Assembly (NCBI GenBank): GCA_945917985.1
Contig: CAMEIH010000002.1
Location: forward strand, 43,613 to 107,612
DNA length: 64,000 nt
Direction: 5' to 3'
Source of the DNA: an uncultured Clostridium sp.
GTDB lineage: Bacteria > Bacillota > Clostridia > Lachnospirales > Lachnospiraceae
The position numbers and the translations under genes were made by a program. The stretch's first letter is position 1. Each line of letters begins with the position of its first letter. The notes under the pieces were generated by a model. It was given only the letters and a program-made list of their open reading frames with translations, did no database searches and was not told where the DNA came from. This document shows positions 1 to 7,696 of the stretch, in pieces.

Positions 1-203
1 GCTCCATTCTTTAACGAGGCTCCATATCCGGCATTCTCAACCGCTTTTATGATCTCCTCACTGGATGCCGTTCCCTCCACACCCATGGAATTTGTCAAAA
101 GGCTGACGCTGCAGGAAGTCACACCTTCCACCTTCGATACTGCCTTTTCCACTCTTGTACTGCAAGCGGCGCAGCTCATGCCTGTTACTGTATATTGTTC
201 CAC
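1..203 (-). CDS. copA: Copper-translocating P-type ATPase, N-terminal fragment (partial)
   Basis: Only the first 67 codons are present; the gene runs off the left edge of the window. The start is a GTG with an AGGAGG-like site (ggaggtaagaaa) just upstream. The fragment is a heavy-metal-associated (HMA) domain: residues 8-13 read GMSCAAC, the CxxC copper-binding loop, followed by the usual VEKAVSKVEGV helix. It lies 45 bp downstream of csoR on the same strand, which is the standard csoR-copA arrangement, so a CopA-type exporter of Cu(I) is the best guess. A free-standing CopZ-like chaperone (about 70 residues) cannot be excluded because the sequence stops here. Confidence 0.75.
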   Translation of the reverse strand, partial: MEQYTVTGMSCAACSTRVEKAVSKVEGVTSCSVSLLTNSMGVEGTASSEEIIKAVENAGYGASLKNG

Positions 204-248
204 TTTCTTACCTCCGTTCTCAAAGCTGATGACAAATTTTACAGACTT

Positions 249-554
249 CTACTTCATCAGCTTCTGCAGTGTTGCCACCAGCTCATCCACTGTCTCTTCC
301 TTACCTTCTTTAATATCCCTCGTTACGCAGGTTTTAATGTGGTTTGAAAGCAAAACTTTATTAAAACTGTTAAGAGCGGCATTCACCGCCGCTACCTGCG
401 TCAGAATATCTGTACAGTAAGCGTCCTTCTCCACCATACCTTTAATTCCCCGGATCTGTCCTTCAATACGATTCAGGCGGTGGATCAGGTCCTTATATTC
501 CTTTTCTGAACGCTCTTTTGTCTTATGCAGACAGCATTCCTTTTCTTCGCTCAT
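249..554 (-). CDS. csoR: CsoR-family copper-sensing repressor
   Basis: All-helical DUF156/CsoR repressor of 101 residues. The Cu(I) ligand triad typical of CsoR is visible as Cys47, His72 and Cys76 (motifs YCTDIL and HIKTC). A GTG four codons upstream is possible, but the ATG at 554 is preceded by GGGAG at good spacing and is preferred. Known CsoR proteins bind promoter DNA as apo-tetramers and release it on Cu(I) binding. Here the promoter carries an ATACCCC/GGGGTAT inverted repeat between its -35 and -10 boxes, and the next gene downstream encodes a CxxC metal-binding domain. Both fit autoregulated copper efflux. RcnR-type nickel sensing is less likely given the Cys-His-Cys triad. Confidence 0.93.
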   Translation of the reverse strand: MSEEKECCLHKTKERSEKEYKDLIHRLNRIEGQIRGIKGMVEKDAYCTDILTQVAAVNAALNSFNKVLLSNHIKTCVTRDIKEGKEETVDELVATLQKLMK

Positions 555-606
555 AGTCGCTCCCACTCTTTCCTTTTTTTGTGTTATATTTATATATGCT
601 TCTGAT

Positions 607-636
607 ATTATATACCCCTATGGGGTATATTTGCAA
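607..636 (-). promoter_or_regulatory. csoR promoter
   Basis: On the minus strand TTGCAA (631-636) and TATAAT (607-612) are separated by 18 bp, a near-consensus housekeeping promoter about 50 bp ahead of the csoR start. The spacer is occupied by the copper operator. Confidence 0.8.
611..630. promoter_or_regulatory. CsoR operator
   Basis: Inverted repeat with arms ATACCCC and GGGGTAT around a 3-bp centre. The C-run/G-run palindrome matches the established CsoR box type. It fills the -35/-10 spacer, so repressor binding would block polymerase directly. Confidence 0.85.
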
Positions 637-660
637 CAGAATATTTGGACATTTTTTCTC

Positions 661-692
661 AAAAAGAAAAGGCATTCACATTCGCGAATGCC
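661..692 (-). terminator. Rho-independent terminator after the chemoreceptor gene
   Basis: Arms GGCATTC and GAATGCC form a hairpin 20 bp past the chemoreceptor stop. On the minus strand it is followed by a T-rich run (TTTTCTTTTT). Confidence 0.75.
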
Positions 693-712
693 TTCTCGTA
701 ATATATTTATCA

Positions 713-2161
713 TTATTTTCCGGTCAGCGCCACAAGCTCCTTCATGACATCAGCTATCTGAACCATCACCACTGCGTTTTCTTCTTCCGCATGCATGGTC
801 TCACTGGCATGGGCTGACACTTCCTCTGATATAGCGGAAATATTCTGAACGGAGTCCACAATCGTCTGATTAGCCTCTTTGAGCTGGGCAACATTTTTTA
901 CCAGACTCTCCATGTTATCGCGTATCTCAAAAGTACTTGTCTGAATCGTTCCAAAGCTTTCCGAGGCATTGGCTGCCCCCTGCTTTTCTTCATTGATATC
1001 GGAAACCATTTCGGAAACAACAGTTACCACTTCCTGAATTGCCGAGGAGACGTTACTGATCAGGCCTGCAATGTTCGCTGTGGCTTCTTTGGTACGAGTA
1101 GCCATTCCCGAAATTTCCGTAGCTACTACGGAAAATCCTCTTCCTGCCTCCCCTGCTCTTGCCGCTTCAATGCTTGCATTTAATGCAAGCAGGCTTGTCT
1201 GGGAGGTAATACCTCCGATCAGTTCCACAATACTGTTCATTTCTTCCATATAAGCTTTCAGTGCTTCCAGCTTTTCTGTAACGACAGTCCCGTTGACAAC
1301 AGAGTTTTCTACCTCTTTTACCAAAAGCTCCACATCACGATTTCCTGATTCCAGCGCTTTCAGCGTTTTTTGCATGCTTTCATCAATCTGCTCTGCCACG
1401 CTGCTGACATCCTCCACTTTGTTCTGGATAGCCTCCGTCTGCAAGCTCTGATTCTGCACATGTTCCGCCGTATCTGTTGCACCGATGGATACTTCCTCCA
1501 TGGCATGTCTGGTGGCTTCGGAAGCGGCGCTCAGTTTATCCATCTTTTCATGAATATTGGCGATTCCGACTGCCAGTTTATCCGACAGCTCCGAATTTGT
1601 CCTGAGCAGACACTCTGTCTCTTCCCGGGCTTTTGAAACCTGATCAAGTTTCTGCACGGAGTTATCCTTCAGCGTTTTTGTGGTAATAATAGAGTAAATT
1701 CCAACCATTATCATAACAACCACCTGAATAATTGCCGAATCCATTCCCGCATAACCGAACTTTCCGGTGGATGCACCAAGTACCGATACCAGAATACTTT
1801 CCACAATTGTTCCTGCATTGATCATGATCAGATATCTGATATCATTATAGACGGAAACCACAAAAATCATGGGAATCACAAAGATAAACACCATGTTGTT
1901 GGTGGCCGTAAATAAACATATCGTATAAAAAACAGCAAACCCTATGGCTGTCAAATGCCTGATCAAAAAAGTCTCCCTGTCCCGTTTCCAGAAAAAAAAT
2001 TCTGCTGCCACCGGTGCCATTCCGATGACTGCAAGAATCACAAAATAGGAAAGCGGTGACAACCCTCCTGTGACCTGAAGAAGAATAAAAGTCAGCATTA
2101 CCAGGATTGAAATAAAATGTGTCACCATAGCCGTTTTGTTATTTCTTTGAAGTTCTGTCAT
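713..2161 (-). CDS. Methyl-accepting chemotaxis protein with six-helix membrane domain
   Basis: Receptor of 482 residues. The first ~165 residues hold about six hydrophobic segments (roughly 12-29, 34-53, 67-86, 89-105, 110-130, 142-162) with no large extracytoplasmic sensor domain, so the input probably acts in or near the membrane. Residues ~200-480 are a coiled-coil MCP signalling domain; the conserved hairpin tip lies at about 317-350 with [18 protein letters not shown] followed by GRGF. Such proteins dock to CheW and CheA. No che or flagellar genes are in the window. The gene follows the 44-residue Cys-rich peptide gene by 19 bp and probably shares its promoter. Ligand unknown; the context hints at metal or redox, which is inference only. 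Confidence 0.9.
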   Translation of the reverse strand: MTELQRNNKTAMVTHFISILVMLTFILLQVTGGLSPLSYFVILAVIGMAPVAAEFFFWKRDRETFLIRHLTAIGFAVFYTICLFTATNNMVFIFVIPMIFVVSVYNDIRYLIMINAGTIVESILVSVLGASTGKFGYAGMDSAIIQVVVMIMVGIYSIITTKTLKDNSVQKLDQVSKAREETECLLRTNSELSDKLAVGIANIHEKMDKLSAASEATRHAMEEVSIGATDTAEHVQNQSLQTEAIQNKVEDVSSVAEQIDESMQKTLKALESGNRDVELLVKEVENSVVNGTVVTEKLEALKAYMEEMNSIVELIGGITSQTSLLALNASIEAARAGEAGRGFSVVATEISGMATRTKEATANIAGLISNVSSAIQEVVTVVSEMVSDINEEKQGAANASESFGTIQTSTFEIRDNMESLVKNVAQLKEANQTIVDSVQNISAISEEVSAHASETMHAEEENAVVMVQIADVMKELVALTGK

Positions 2162-2180
2162 GTTCTTTTATGTACCCCTT

Positions 2181-2315
2181 TCACTTTTCCTTACGGACAT
2201 TGCAATGGCTGCAATCACCACAGCAGTGCCTGCCTGATTTTTTATTTCGAATCATTCTTCTGATCACAAGCCCCATACTCAGAAGAACAATTGCACCGAC
2301 AATGATTGTACTCAT
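2181..2315 (-). CDS. Small Cys-rich membrane peptide (FeoB-associated type)
   Basis: A 44-residue peptide with an N-terminal hydrophobic helix (residues ~3-18), a basic stretch (RRMIRNKK) and a short Cys-rich tail, CCGDCSHC. This is the layout of the FeoB-associated Cys-rich membrane protein family, normally found next to feoB of ferrous iron uptake. The start has an AGAGGTG site eight bases upstream. No feoA or feoB is present here; instead a chemoreceptor follows and a DtxR-type regulator lies divergently. A role in metal handling is inferred from family resemblance and the regulator next door. Confidence 0.75.
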   Translation of the reverse strand: MSTIIVGAIVLLSMGLVIRRMIRNKKSGRHCCGDCSHCNVRKEK

Positions 2316-2337
2316 GTTCAAAACACCTCTGTTATTA

Positions 2338-2367
2338 ATAGTACTCACAGTCAAAATAGATTGTCAA
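2338..2367 (-). promoter_or_regulatory. Promoter for the Cys-rich peptide and chemoreceptor
   Basis: On the minus strand TTGACA (2362-2367) and TACTAT (2338-2343) are 18 bp apart, 23 bp ahead of the peptide's ATG. Confidence 0.65.
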
Positions 2368-2385
2368 GAACCCGGTCAAAATTCT

Positions 2386-2414
2386 TTGCTCTTTGTCCGC
2401 TTTTATGCTATACT
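2386..2414 (+). promoter_or_regulatory. Promoter for the DtxR-type regulator
   Basis: TTGCTC (2386-2391) and TATACT (2409-2414) are 17 bp apart, with an extended -10 (TGCTATACT). It faces away from the promoter of the Cys-rich peptide, so the two could share metal control. Confidence 0.55.
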
Positions 2415-2428
2415 TTTCTCAGTTGAAT

Positions 2429-2446
2429 GTGCCAACTGTCAGGCAC
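2429..2446. promoter_or_regulatory. Inverted repeat in the regulator's leader, possible operator
   Basis: GTGCC and GGCAC arms separated by 8 bp lie just downstream of the predicted transcription start of the DtxR-type gene. The string gtcaggcac recurs right after that gene's stop codon. Autoregulation is possible but unproven. Confidence 0.3.
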
Positions 2447-2464
2447 ATCGGAATGGGTGTAAAA

Positions 2465-2824
2465 ATGAACGTAAATGAATCGGCGGAAAACTATCTGGAA
2501 ACTATATTGATATTAAGCAAAAAAAAGCCTGTTGTCCGTTCCGTGGACATCGCAGAAGAGCTTGGCTTCAAAAAGTCAAGCGTCAGCGTTGCCATGAAAA
2601 ATCTTCGTGAGAAAAACCATATCACGGTAACGAAGGAAGGCTTTATCTATCTCACAGAATCGGGAAAAGCAATTGCTGATATGATCTATGAGCGCCATGA
2701 GTTGTTAAGTGACTGGCTGGTAAAGCTTGGTGTTGATCCTAAAATCGCAACGGAAGACGCTTGCCGGATTGAACATGTAATCAGCAAAGAAAGCTTTGAT
2801 GCCATTAAGCGTCACATCAAATAA
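2465..2824 (+). CDS. DtxR/MntR-family metal-dependent transcriptional regulator
   Basis: Short DtxR-family protein of 119 residues: winged helix (about 1-65) plus dimerisation/metal domain, with no SH3-like third domain. Candidate ligands are His78, Glu79, Cys100, Glu103 and His104 (CRIEH). A Cys at the position of Cys102 in DtxR/IdeR points to iron rather than the manganese-type MntR site; that is inference from the families. A second in-frame ATG lies 12 bp upstream (2453); the chosen ATG has GGGTGT ahead of it. It is divergent from the Cys-rich peptide and chemoreceptor genes, its most likely targets along with itself. Confidence 0.85.
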   Translation: MNVNESAENYLETILILSKKKPVVRSVDIAEELGFKKSSVSVAMKNLREKNHITVTKEGFIYLTESGKAIADMIYERHELLSDWLVKLGVDPKIATEDACRIEHVISKESFDAIKRHIK

Positions 2825-2870
2825 AGTCAGGCACCGATACGCTTTTCCAATCGTCTTTCTGAACACAAAA

Positions 2871-2911
2871 GAGGGAAAACAGCTTCCATGAGAATTGCAC
2901 CGTTTTCCCTC
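2871..2911. terminator. Bidirectional terminator
   Basis: Arms GAGGGAAAAC and GTTTTCCCTC are flanked by A-rich and T-rich runs. The hairpin lies between the convergent DtxR-type and EAL-domain genes and can serve both. Confidence 0.8.
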
Positions 2912-2918
2912 TTTCTTT

Positions 2919-4598
2919 TTATTCTATCGCTTTCTTCTCTACATATTCCTTCATGAATGTTCCGAGAGGACTTGGCCTGCCAAAATAGAAGCCCTGAATA
3001 TAGTCAGGATTGATCTCGCAGATCTTATCAAGTTCATCCTTCGTTTCAATTCCCTCGATACAGAGTTTTAACTTAATACTATGAGTCATTTCCACCATAT
3101 GACGAAGCAACCCATATTCATAGCTGCTGTTCAATGCCTTCAAAGTAAATGAACGGTCAATTTTAATCGTATCCGGACTTAAGTTGTACAGATAATGGAA
3201 ATTGGAATAACCTGTTCCGAAATCGTCCAGTGCAAGGGGAATACCGTTATCCTTTAAGCCGTCACAGAAGCTGATAAAATTGGCATCCGATTCCAGGAAT
3301 CCGCTTTCCGTAAGTTCCATGACTACACTTCCCTTTGGAAGCCCATAAGTCACTGCCGCTTCTTTGATTTCATTCAGCATATCACTTTTCAGTACCTGAA
3401 TATAGGATACATTGACGGATACTCTGAAATCCGGGATAATTTTCTGAATTCTGCTACAAGCAGCCATAGCCTGGTGAAGTACCCATCTGCCTACCGGAAT
3501 GATAAGTCCGCTTTCTTCAAGCAGAGGAATAAATTCACCCGGTGAAATCATTCCTGTTTCTTCTGTATGGAAACGAAGTAAGGTTTCAGCACCCATCAGT
3601 CTGTTGTTGTTGATATCAACGATCGGCTGATAGTATGTCTCAAAACCGTCAAAGTTATTTTTTACTGCCTGACGCATAAAACGAATCAGTTCTTTCTTGC
3701 GAAGGAACTCATTATAATCGCCCTTTACATAGGTATAGCACGTATTCTTTCCCAATTCCTTTGCCTTGCTTAGGGCAAACTCGGAAAGCTTCATCAGATT
3801 GTCATAACTCTGTCCCGGAATCTTGGAAAGATCCAATATACCGGCTGATATTGTGTAAAACACCTCATATCCGTTTTCTTCAATAAACAGATCAATTCTT
3901 TCTTTTATTCTTTTGTATAGCCTTATGCCATCCTCATATTCACCTTCAAAATCAAGAACAACAAATTCATCGGCAACGATACGGTAAATCATTTGCTCAC
4001 GGTCTGTCACAGCCTGAATACATTCGGCAGTTCTCCTTAAAACCATGTCACCGTATTCCATTCCTTTATTCTCATTGATTTCTTTAAAATTATCAATACC
4101 AATACGGAGCACAAACCCCTTCTGACACTCACCCTGATGATTTAATATTTCATCCTTCAGGCTGACATCGCCGAGAAGTCCGCTGACATTATCGGCCTTC
4201 GGCTTCCTTCCGATCTCATTGATACATCCAACCAGAAATTTCGGGGTTCCATCTGCATCCTTAAGCACATTTCCGCGGCAATTGATCCATATCGCCTTAC
4301 CACACTTGTCCAACCAGCGATAACGGAGATTGTGAAAATTCTTTTCGCCCCGCTTCACCTTTTCAATGTCCTCTGTCAATGTCTCAAGATCCTCTGCATA
4401 TACAAACTTTGAAAACTGTTCTGTGGCATTGTCATATTTACTGTCAGGGATGCAAAAACGCTCAACCGCATTTTCGGAAATACAGAAAATATCTCTGTCG
4501 AAATCAAGAATATAGAGATATCCGTCCACACAGGGATTTAATATTTTTATCATTTCTTCAAATTTTTGTATTGTTTCTCTGCTAAAAGGCGATTCCAT
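2919..4598 (-). CDS. PAS - degenerate GGDEF - EAL c-di-GMP phosphodiesterase
   Basis: Signalling protein of 559 residues with a PAS domain (~15-130), a GGDEF-like domain (~140-290) whose signature reads VADEF, so cyclase activity is unlikely, and an EAL domain (~302-555). The EAL domain keeps the catalytic features: ETLLR at ~338-342, NVS, ELTESG, DDFGTGYSN, CIEGIET and QGFYFG. It should therefore hydrolyse c-di-GMP, possibly controlled by the PAS and degenerate GGDEF domains. No membrane segment is evident. An ATG 16 codons upstream exists, but the ATG at 4598 has a strong AGGGGTGG site. It is a single-gene unit with its own promoter and a shared terminator. Confidence 0.88.
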   Translation of the reverse strand: MESPFSRETIQKFEEMIKILNPCVDGYLYILDFDRDIFCISENAVERFCIPDSKYDNATEQFSKFVYAEDLETLTEDIEKVKRGEKNFHNLRYRWLDKCGKAIWINCRGNVLKDADGTPKFLVGCINEIGRKPKADNVSGLLGDVSLKDEILNHQGECQKGFVLRIGIDNFKEINENKGMEYGDMVLRRTAECIQAVTDREQMIYRIVADEFVVLDFEGEYEDGIRLYKRIKERIDLFIEENGYEVFYTISAGILDLSKIPGQSYDNLMKLSEFALSKAKELGKNTCYTYVKGDYNEFLRKKELIRFMRQAVKNNFDGFETYYQPIVDINNNRLMGAETLLRFHTEETGMISPGEFIPLLEESGLIIPVGRWVLHQAMAACSRIQKIIPDFRVSVNVSYIQVLKSDMLNEIKEAAVTYGLPKGSVVMELTESGFLESDANFISFCDGLKDNGIPLALDDFGTGYSNFHYLYNLSPDTIKIDRSFTLKALNSSYEYGLLRHMVEMTHSIKLKLCIEGIETKDELDKICEINPDYIQGFYFGRPSPLGTFMKEYVEKKAIE

Positions 4599-4665
4599 AT
4601 TTCCACCCCTCTCAAAAGAATTTAGCATTCTATATTTTTCGCTCAATTTCTACTTATATGTAGTA

Positions 4666-4694
4666 ATTTTAGCACAATTCCATAAAATTTACAA
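4666..4694 (-). promoter_or_regulatory. Promoter of the EAL-domain gene
   Basis: On the minus strand TTGTAA (4689-4694) and TAAAAT (4666-4671) are 17 bp apart, about 70 bp ahead of the start codon. Confidence 0.6.
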
Positions 4695-4830
4695 GATTAT
4701 CCAAAAATCAGCAGCTCAAAATTGCTTACATTTTTCGATGTTTTTTTACATTTCAAAAATACACACAAAAAAGTATATCATATAAAAATTTCAGAAAATA
4801 GAATCTTTTTAGCAAAAAATAGTAAAAAAA

Positions 4831-4858
4831 TTGCAAACTTCATGAGTTATGGTATAAT
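4831..4858 (+). promoter_or_regulatory. Promoter of the small membrane protein gene
   Basis: TTGCAA (4831-4836) and a perfect TATAAT (4853-4858) are 16 bp apart, 60 bp ahead of the ATG. Confidence 0.7.
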
Positions 4859-4917
4859 GGGCATTAGTGAATACGACGAATGGCGTGAGTTGTGCTCACG
4901 ATATAAGGAAGGTTTCT

Positions 4918-5193
4918 ATGAAAAAAAATAAAAAGCAGATTGCTGCTCTTATATGTGTTATTTTACTTGTCTTATTATATATTGCAACACTTATCGTTGC
5001 CCTGCTTGATTTCCCAGGATCCGACAGAATGTTTGCTGCCTGTCTGATGGCTACCGTAGGTCTTCCCATTCTTCTTTGGATTTATATCTGGGTCTATGGA
5101 AAATTTACCGGGAAACATACCATTACCGATCCTCTGGATATCATGCCATCCTCCGACTCTGCAGAAAAGCCGGAAGAAAATGATCAGGAATAG
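4918..5193 (+). CDS. Small two-helix membrane protein, unknown function
   Basis: A 91-residue protein with a basic N-terminus (MKKNKKQ), two hydrophobic segments (about 8-29 and 37-62) and an acidic, polar C-terminal tail ending EENDQE. Both ends are probably cytoplasmic. The start was moved to the ATG at 4918 because AAGGAAGG lies just upstream and a good promoter precedes it. I do not recognise the family. It converges on the LysR gene with zero spacing: its stop codon ends at 5193 and the neighbour's begins at 5194, with no clear terminator between them. Confidence 0.75.
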   Translation: MKKNKKQIAALICVILLVLLYIATLIVALLDFPGSDRMFAACLMATVGLPILLWIYIWVYGKFTGKHTITDPLDIMPSSDSAEKPEENDQE

Positions 5194-6072
5194 TCAGAGC
5201 ATGGAAAGCAGCTCTGCCGCAGCTCTCGATACTCTGGTCTTTTTCTCCGTGACCACGCAGATATGTCTTTTGGGTATGATCTTATTAAATCTGAGTTCAA
5301 ACAGTCTTCCCGATTCCAGTTCTTCTTTTGCAAATTCCTTCATGACGCTTCCGATTCCGAGATTTCTCTTGGTAAACTGAACGATCATGTCACTGGTTGC
5401 AAGTTCAAACTCCGGATGCATCTCCACCCCGTTCTTTTTCAGAAATTCATCCATGTATGATCTTGTGCTCGTATTTTGCTCAAGAGAGATGATCGGAAGT
5501 TTTTCAAGTTCCTGAAAATCCAGCATTCTGTTTTTATACTGAATAAATTTTCGTCCTGCCACAAAGCAGTCTTCAATCTCTTTTACTTCCAGAACCGATA
5601 ACTCTTTACTCTCCGCAAAAGGAGTGCTTACCACTCCGAAATCAATCTTGCCCTCTTTGAGAAACTGAAGCGTTTCCGGTGTGGGAGCGTTGGTTACGGT
5701 CACCTTGATATGAGGATATTTTTCATGATATTTTTCCAGATATGGCAAAAGATAAAACTGAAGCGTCATGTCACTTGCACCGATGCGCAGCTCACCGCTC
5801 TCCAGATTCATCATTTCCTTCAGTTTCTTTTCCCCCAGTTCTATTTCCTCATATCCTCTTTTTACGTAAAAATACAGACTTTCTCCTTCCGGAGTCAGTC
5901 TGATGCCTCTGGATGCCCTGACAAAAAGCTTGGTGCCAAGGGCATCTTCCAACTGCTTTAAAGCCTGGCTCACGGCAGGCTGGGATATGGAGAGCTCCGC
6001 AGAGGCGTGCGTGAGACTGCCAAGCTTTCCCACATAATAAAAAACTTTATAATACTCAAGATTACTGATCAT
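5194..6072 (-). CDS. LysR-family transcriptional regulator
   Basis: Full-length LysR regulator, 292 residues. The N-terminal winged helix (about 1-60) includes ASAELSISQPAVSQALKQLE, the typical HTH, and LFVRASRGIRLTPEGE; the effector-binding domain covers ~90-290. It is divergent from the MFS transporter at 6136, the classic arrangement of a regulator with its target. Directly upstream of the ATG, an 11-residue reading frame ending in DHDQ-stop resembles the tail of the Cys-rich protein gene at 7397, and the first ~18 codons recur as a remnant at 7354-7407. The regulator probably once followed that gene. Confidence 0.9.
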   Translation of the reverse strand: MISNLEYYKVFYYVGKLGSLTHASAELSISQPAVSQALKQLEDALGTKLFVRASRGIRLTPEGESLYFYVKRGYEEIELGEKKLKEMMNLESGELRIGASDMTLQFYLLPYLEKYHEKYPHIKVTVTNAPTPETLQFLKEGKIDFGVVSTPFAESKELSVLEVKEIEDCFVAGRKFIQYKNRMLDFQELEKLPIISLEQNTSTRSYMDEFLKKNGVEMHPEFELATSDMIVQFTKRNLGIGSVMKEFAKEELESGRLFELRFNKIIPKRHICVVTEKKTRVSRAAAELLSML

Positions 6073-6097
6073 GATCTTCCTGCTTTTCCAAAATAGT
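6019..6097. repeat. Junction repeat, copy 1
   Basis: Covers the first ~18 codons of the LysR gene and ~25 bp upstream. By eye it is about 80% identical to 7354-7432 in the same orientation. The two copies flank the MFS transporter gene. Confidence 0.8.
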
Positions 6098-6135
6098 CCT
6101 TGCGGCTGCTTATATTGTAGTATAAAATAAACGGT

Positions 6136-7335
6136 ATGAAAACATTAAATTATAAACATACCATCTATGCCTGCTTTACAGGCTATGTTGTACAAGCCAT
6201 TATCAACAACTTTATCCCCCTTTTATTTTTGACTTTTCAATCTTCCTATGGAATTCCATTGTCAAAGATCACTTTTCTTGTGACCTTTAATTTCGGTCTG
6301 CAGCTGGTGATTGATTTTCTCTCTGCAGGTTTTATTGACAAAATAGGATATCGGGTCAGTATCATTCTGGCTCATGTGTTTGCAGCAGCCGGTCTGATCG
6401 GGCTGACTGTTTTGCCGGAATTATTCCGGGATCCTTTTACCGGTCTGCTGTTATCCGTTGTGATCTACGCTGTGGGCGGAGGTCTTACGGAGGTACTGAT
6501 CAGTCCCATTATGGAATCCTGTCCTACCGATAATAAGGAGGCTGCCATGAGCCTACTGCACTCCTTCTATTGCTGGGGTCATGTGGCCGTGGTGCTTTTC
6601 TCCACTGTCTTTTTCCGCCTTTTCGGTATTGAAAACTGGAAAATACTGGCTCTTATCTGGACCATTGTGCCGGTTATTAACGGATTCCTTTTTGCAAAGG
6701 TTCCCATTGCTCCTCTTTTGTCCGAAGAAGAAGAAAGTATTCCCCTGTCACGTCTTATGAAGCAAGGCTTATTTTGGATTCTGTTGCTTTTGATGTTCTG
6801 CGCAGGTTCCTGTGAACAGGCTGTAAGCCAATGGGCTTCCACTTTCGCAGAAAAGGGGCTGCAGGTAAGCAAGACCATCGGTGATCTGGCAGGACCCATG
6901 ATGTTCGCCATTCTGATGGGAATCTCCCGGGCTATCTACGGAAAATATGGTGATAAAATTGATTTGATGAAATTCATGACCTTCAGCGGGATTTTGTGTC
7001 TGATCAGTTATCTGCTGATTTCTCTCACATCCTCCCCTGTCATCGGTCTGATCGGATGCGGACTGTGTGGTCTTTCCGTAGGCATTCTCTGGCCCGGTAC
7101 CTTCAGCATTTCCGCCGCCCGCCTTAAGGCCGGCGGAACCGCCATGTTTGCCCTTCTTGCTCTTGCCGGAGACGTAGGCTGTTCACTTGGTCCCACCACA
7201 GTTGGCATTGTATCCGGATGGTTTCAGGATAATCTCCGCATGGGAATTCTTGTCGCTACAGTATTTCCCGTTTTACTTTTGCTGCTTCTTGCAATATTAA
7301 AGAGAATGCAACAAAAAGAAAATTACGTAAAGTGA
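6136..7335 (+). CDS. MFS transporter
   Basis: Membrane protein of 399 residues with about 12 hydrophobic segments and a charged central loop (SEEEESIPLSRLMKQ at about 195-210). The loop after the second helix has the MFS-like DKIGYR motif. The substrate is not evident; the fold resembles the FucP/sugar and drug:H+ antiporter side of the superfamily. The divergent LysR gene is the likely regulator. Unusually, no Shine-Dalgarno site is visible: the bases before the ATG read TATAAAATAAACGGT, so the transcript may be nearly leaderless. The gene is bracketed by the ~78-bp junction repeats, suggesting it was added between two formerly adjacent genes. Confidence 0.85.
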   Translation: MKTLNYKHTIYACFTGYVVQAIINNFIPLLFLTFQSSYGIPLSKITFLVTFNFGLQLVIDFLSAGFIDKIGYRVSIILAHVFAAAGLIGLTVLPELFRDPFTGLLLSVVIYAVGGGLTEVLISPIMESCPTDNKEAAMSLLHSFYCWGHVAVVLFSTVFFRLFGIENWKILALIWTIVPVINGFLFAKVPIAPLLSEEEESIPLSRLMKQGLFWILLLLMFCAGSCEQAVSQWASTFAEKGLQVSKTIGDLAGPMMFAILMGISRAIYGKYGDKIDLMKFMTFSGILCLISYLLISLTSSPVIGLIGCGLCGLSVGILWPGTFSISAARLKAGGTAMFALLALAGDVGCSLGPTTVGIVSGWFQDNLRMGILVATVFPVLLLLLLAILKRMQQKENYVK

Positions 7336-7353
7336 ATTCTTTATTTCGCCCCC

Positions 7354-7407
7354 GCCAAGCTCCGCCACATAATAAAAGACTTTATAATATTCGAGATTAC
7401 TGATCAT
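7354..7407 (-). pseudogene. LysR gene remnant (N-terminal 18 codons only)
   Basis: From an ATG at 7407 the minus strand reads MISNLEYYKVFYYVAELG, matching the start of the intact LysR protein (MISNLEYYKVFYYVGKLG), then similarity ends in the 3' flank of the MFS gene. The ATG overlaps the last codons of the Cys-rich protein gene by 11 bp, as in a coupled gene pair. It is a leftover of a former gene junction, not an expressed regulator. Confidence 0.75.
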
Positions 7408-7432
7408 AATCTTCCCCGCCATTCAAAATAAC
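7354..7432. repeat. Junction repeat, copy 2
   Basis: Direct-orientation partner of 6019-6097. It contains the tail of the Cys-rich protein gene and the LysR remnant. Confidence 0.8.
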
Positions 7433-7696
7433 TTTTGACTCCCATTTAGGGTTTACTGCGAGACATTCGTTCTTTGCAATTGCTGCCCGCATTTCCACAA
7501 AGCACCCACAAACACGGCATATACCATTTAGTAAATTATCACATTGCTTACAGGCAGCTAATCTTATTTGATATGTTTCATCTGCCACCTTGATATCTTC
7601 ATCAAGCTGAGCAATATATTCGTACATATTTTGGAAAAAAGCTTTATCCGGCATTTCTTTAGCAAGGCATCTCCTGCAAAATTCGTTTGTTTTCAT
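7397..7696 (-). CDS. Small Cys-rich putative zinc-binding protein (DUF6171-like)
   Basis: A 99-residue soluble protein with two Cys clusters: CRRC near residues 7-10 and CKQC...CRVCGC near 51-66, suggesting one or two zinc or Fe-S knots. It resembles the DUF6171 proteins that I associate with Lachnospiraceae; no function is known to me. Its ATG (7696) overlaps the stop codon of the arabinofuranosidase gene as TGATG, so translation is probably coupled; a GTG one codon upstream is an alternative. The 3' end carries the LysR remnant, showing that a regulator gene once followed. Confidence 0.75.
   Translation of the reverse strand: MKTNEFCRRCLAKEMPDKAFFQNMYEYIAQLDEDIKVADETYQIRLAACKQCDNLLNGICRVCGCFVEMRAAIAKNECLAVNPKWESKVILNGGEDYDQ

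Larger units (their letters stand above)
4599..4917. other. AT-rich divergent intergenic region
   Basis: 319 bp between two divergent genes, no gene seen. It carries one promoter toward the EAL gene and one toward the small membrane protein gene. A near-palindrome CTACTTATATGTAG (4650-4663) lies just downstream of the EAL promoter and could be an operator. Confidence 0.6.
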
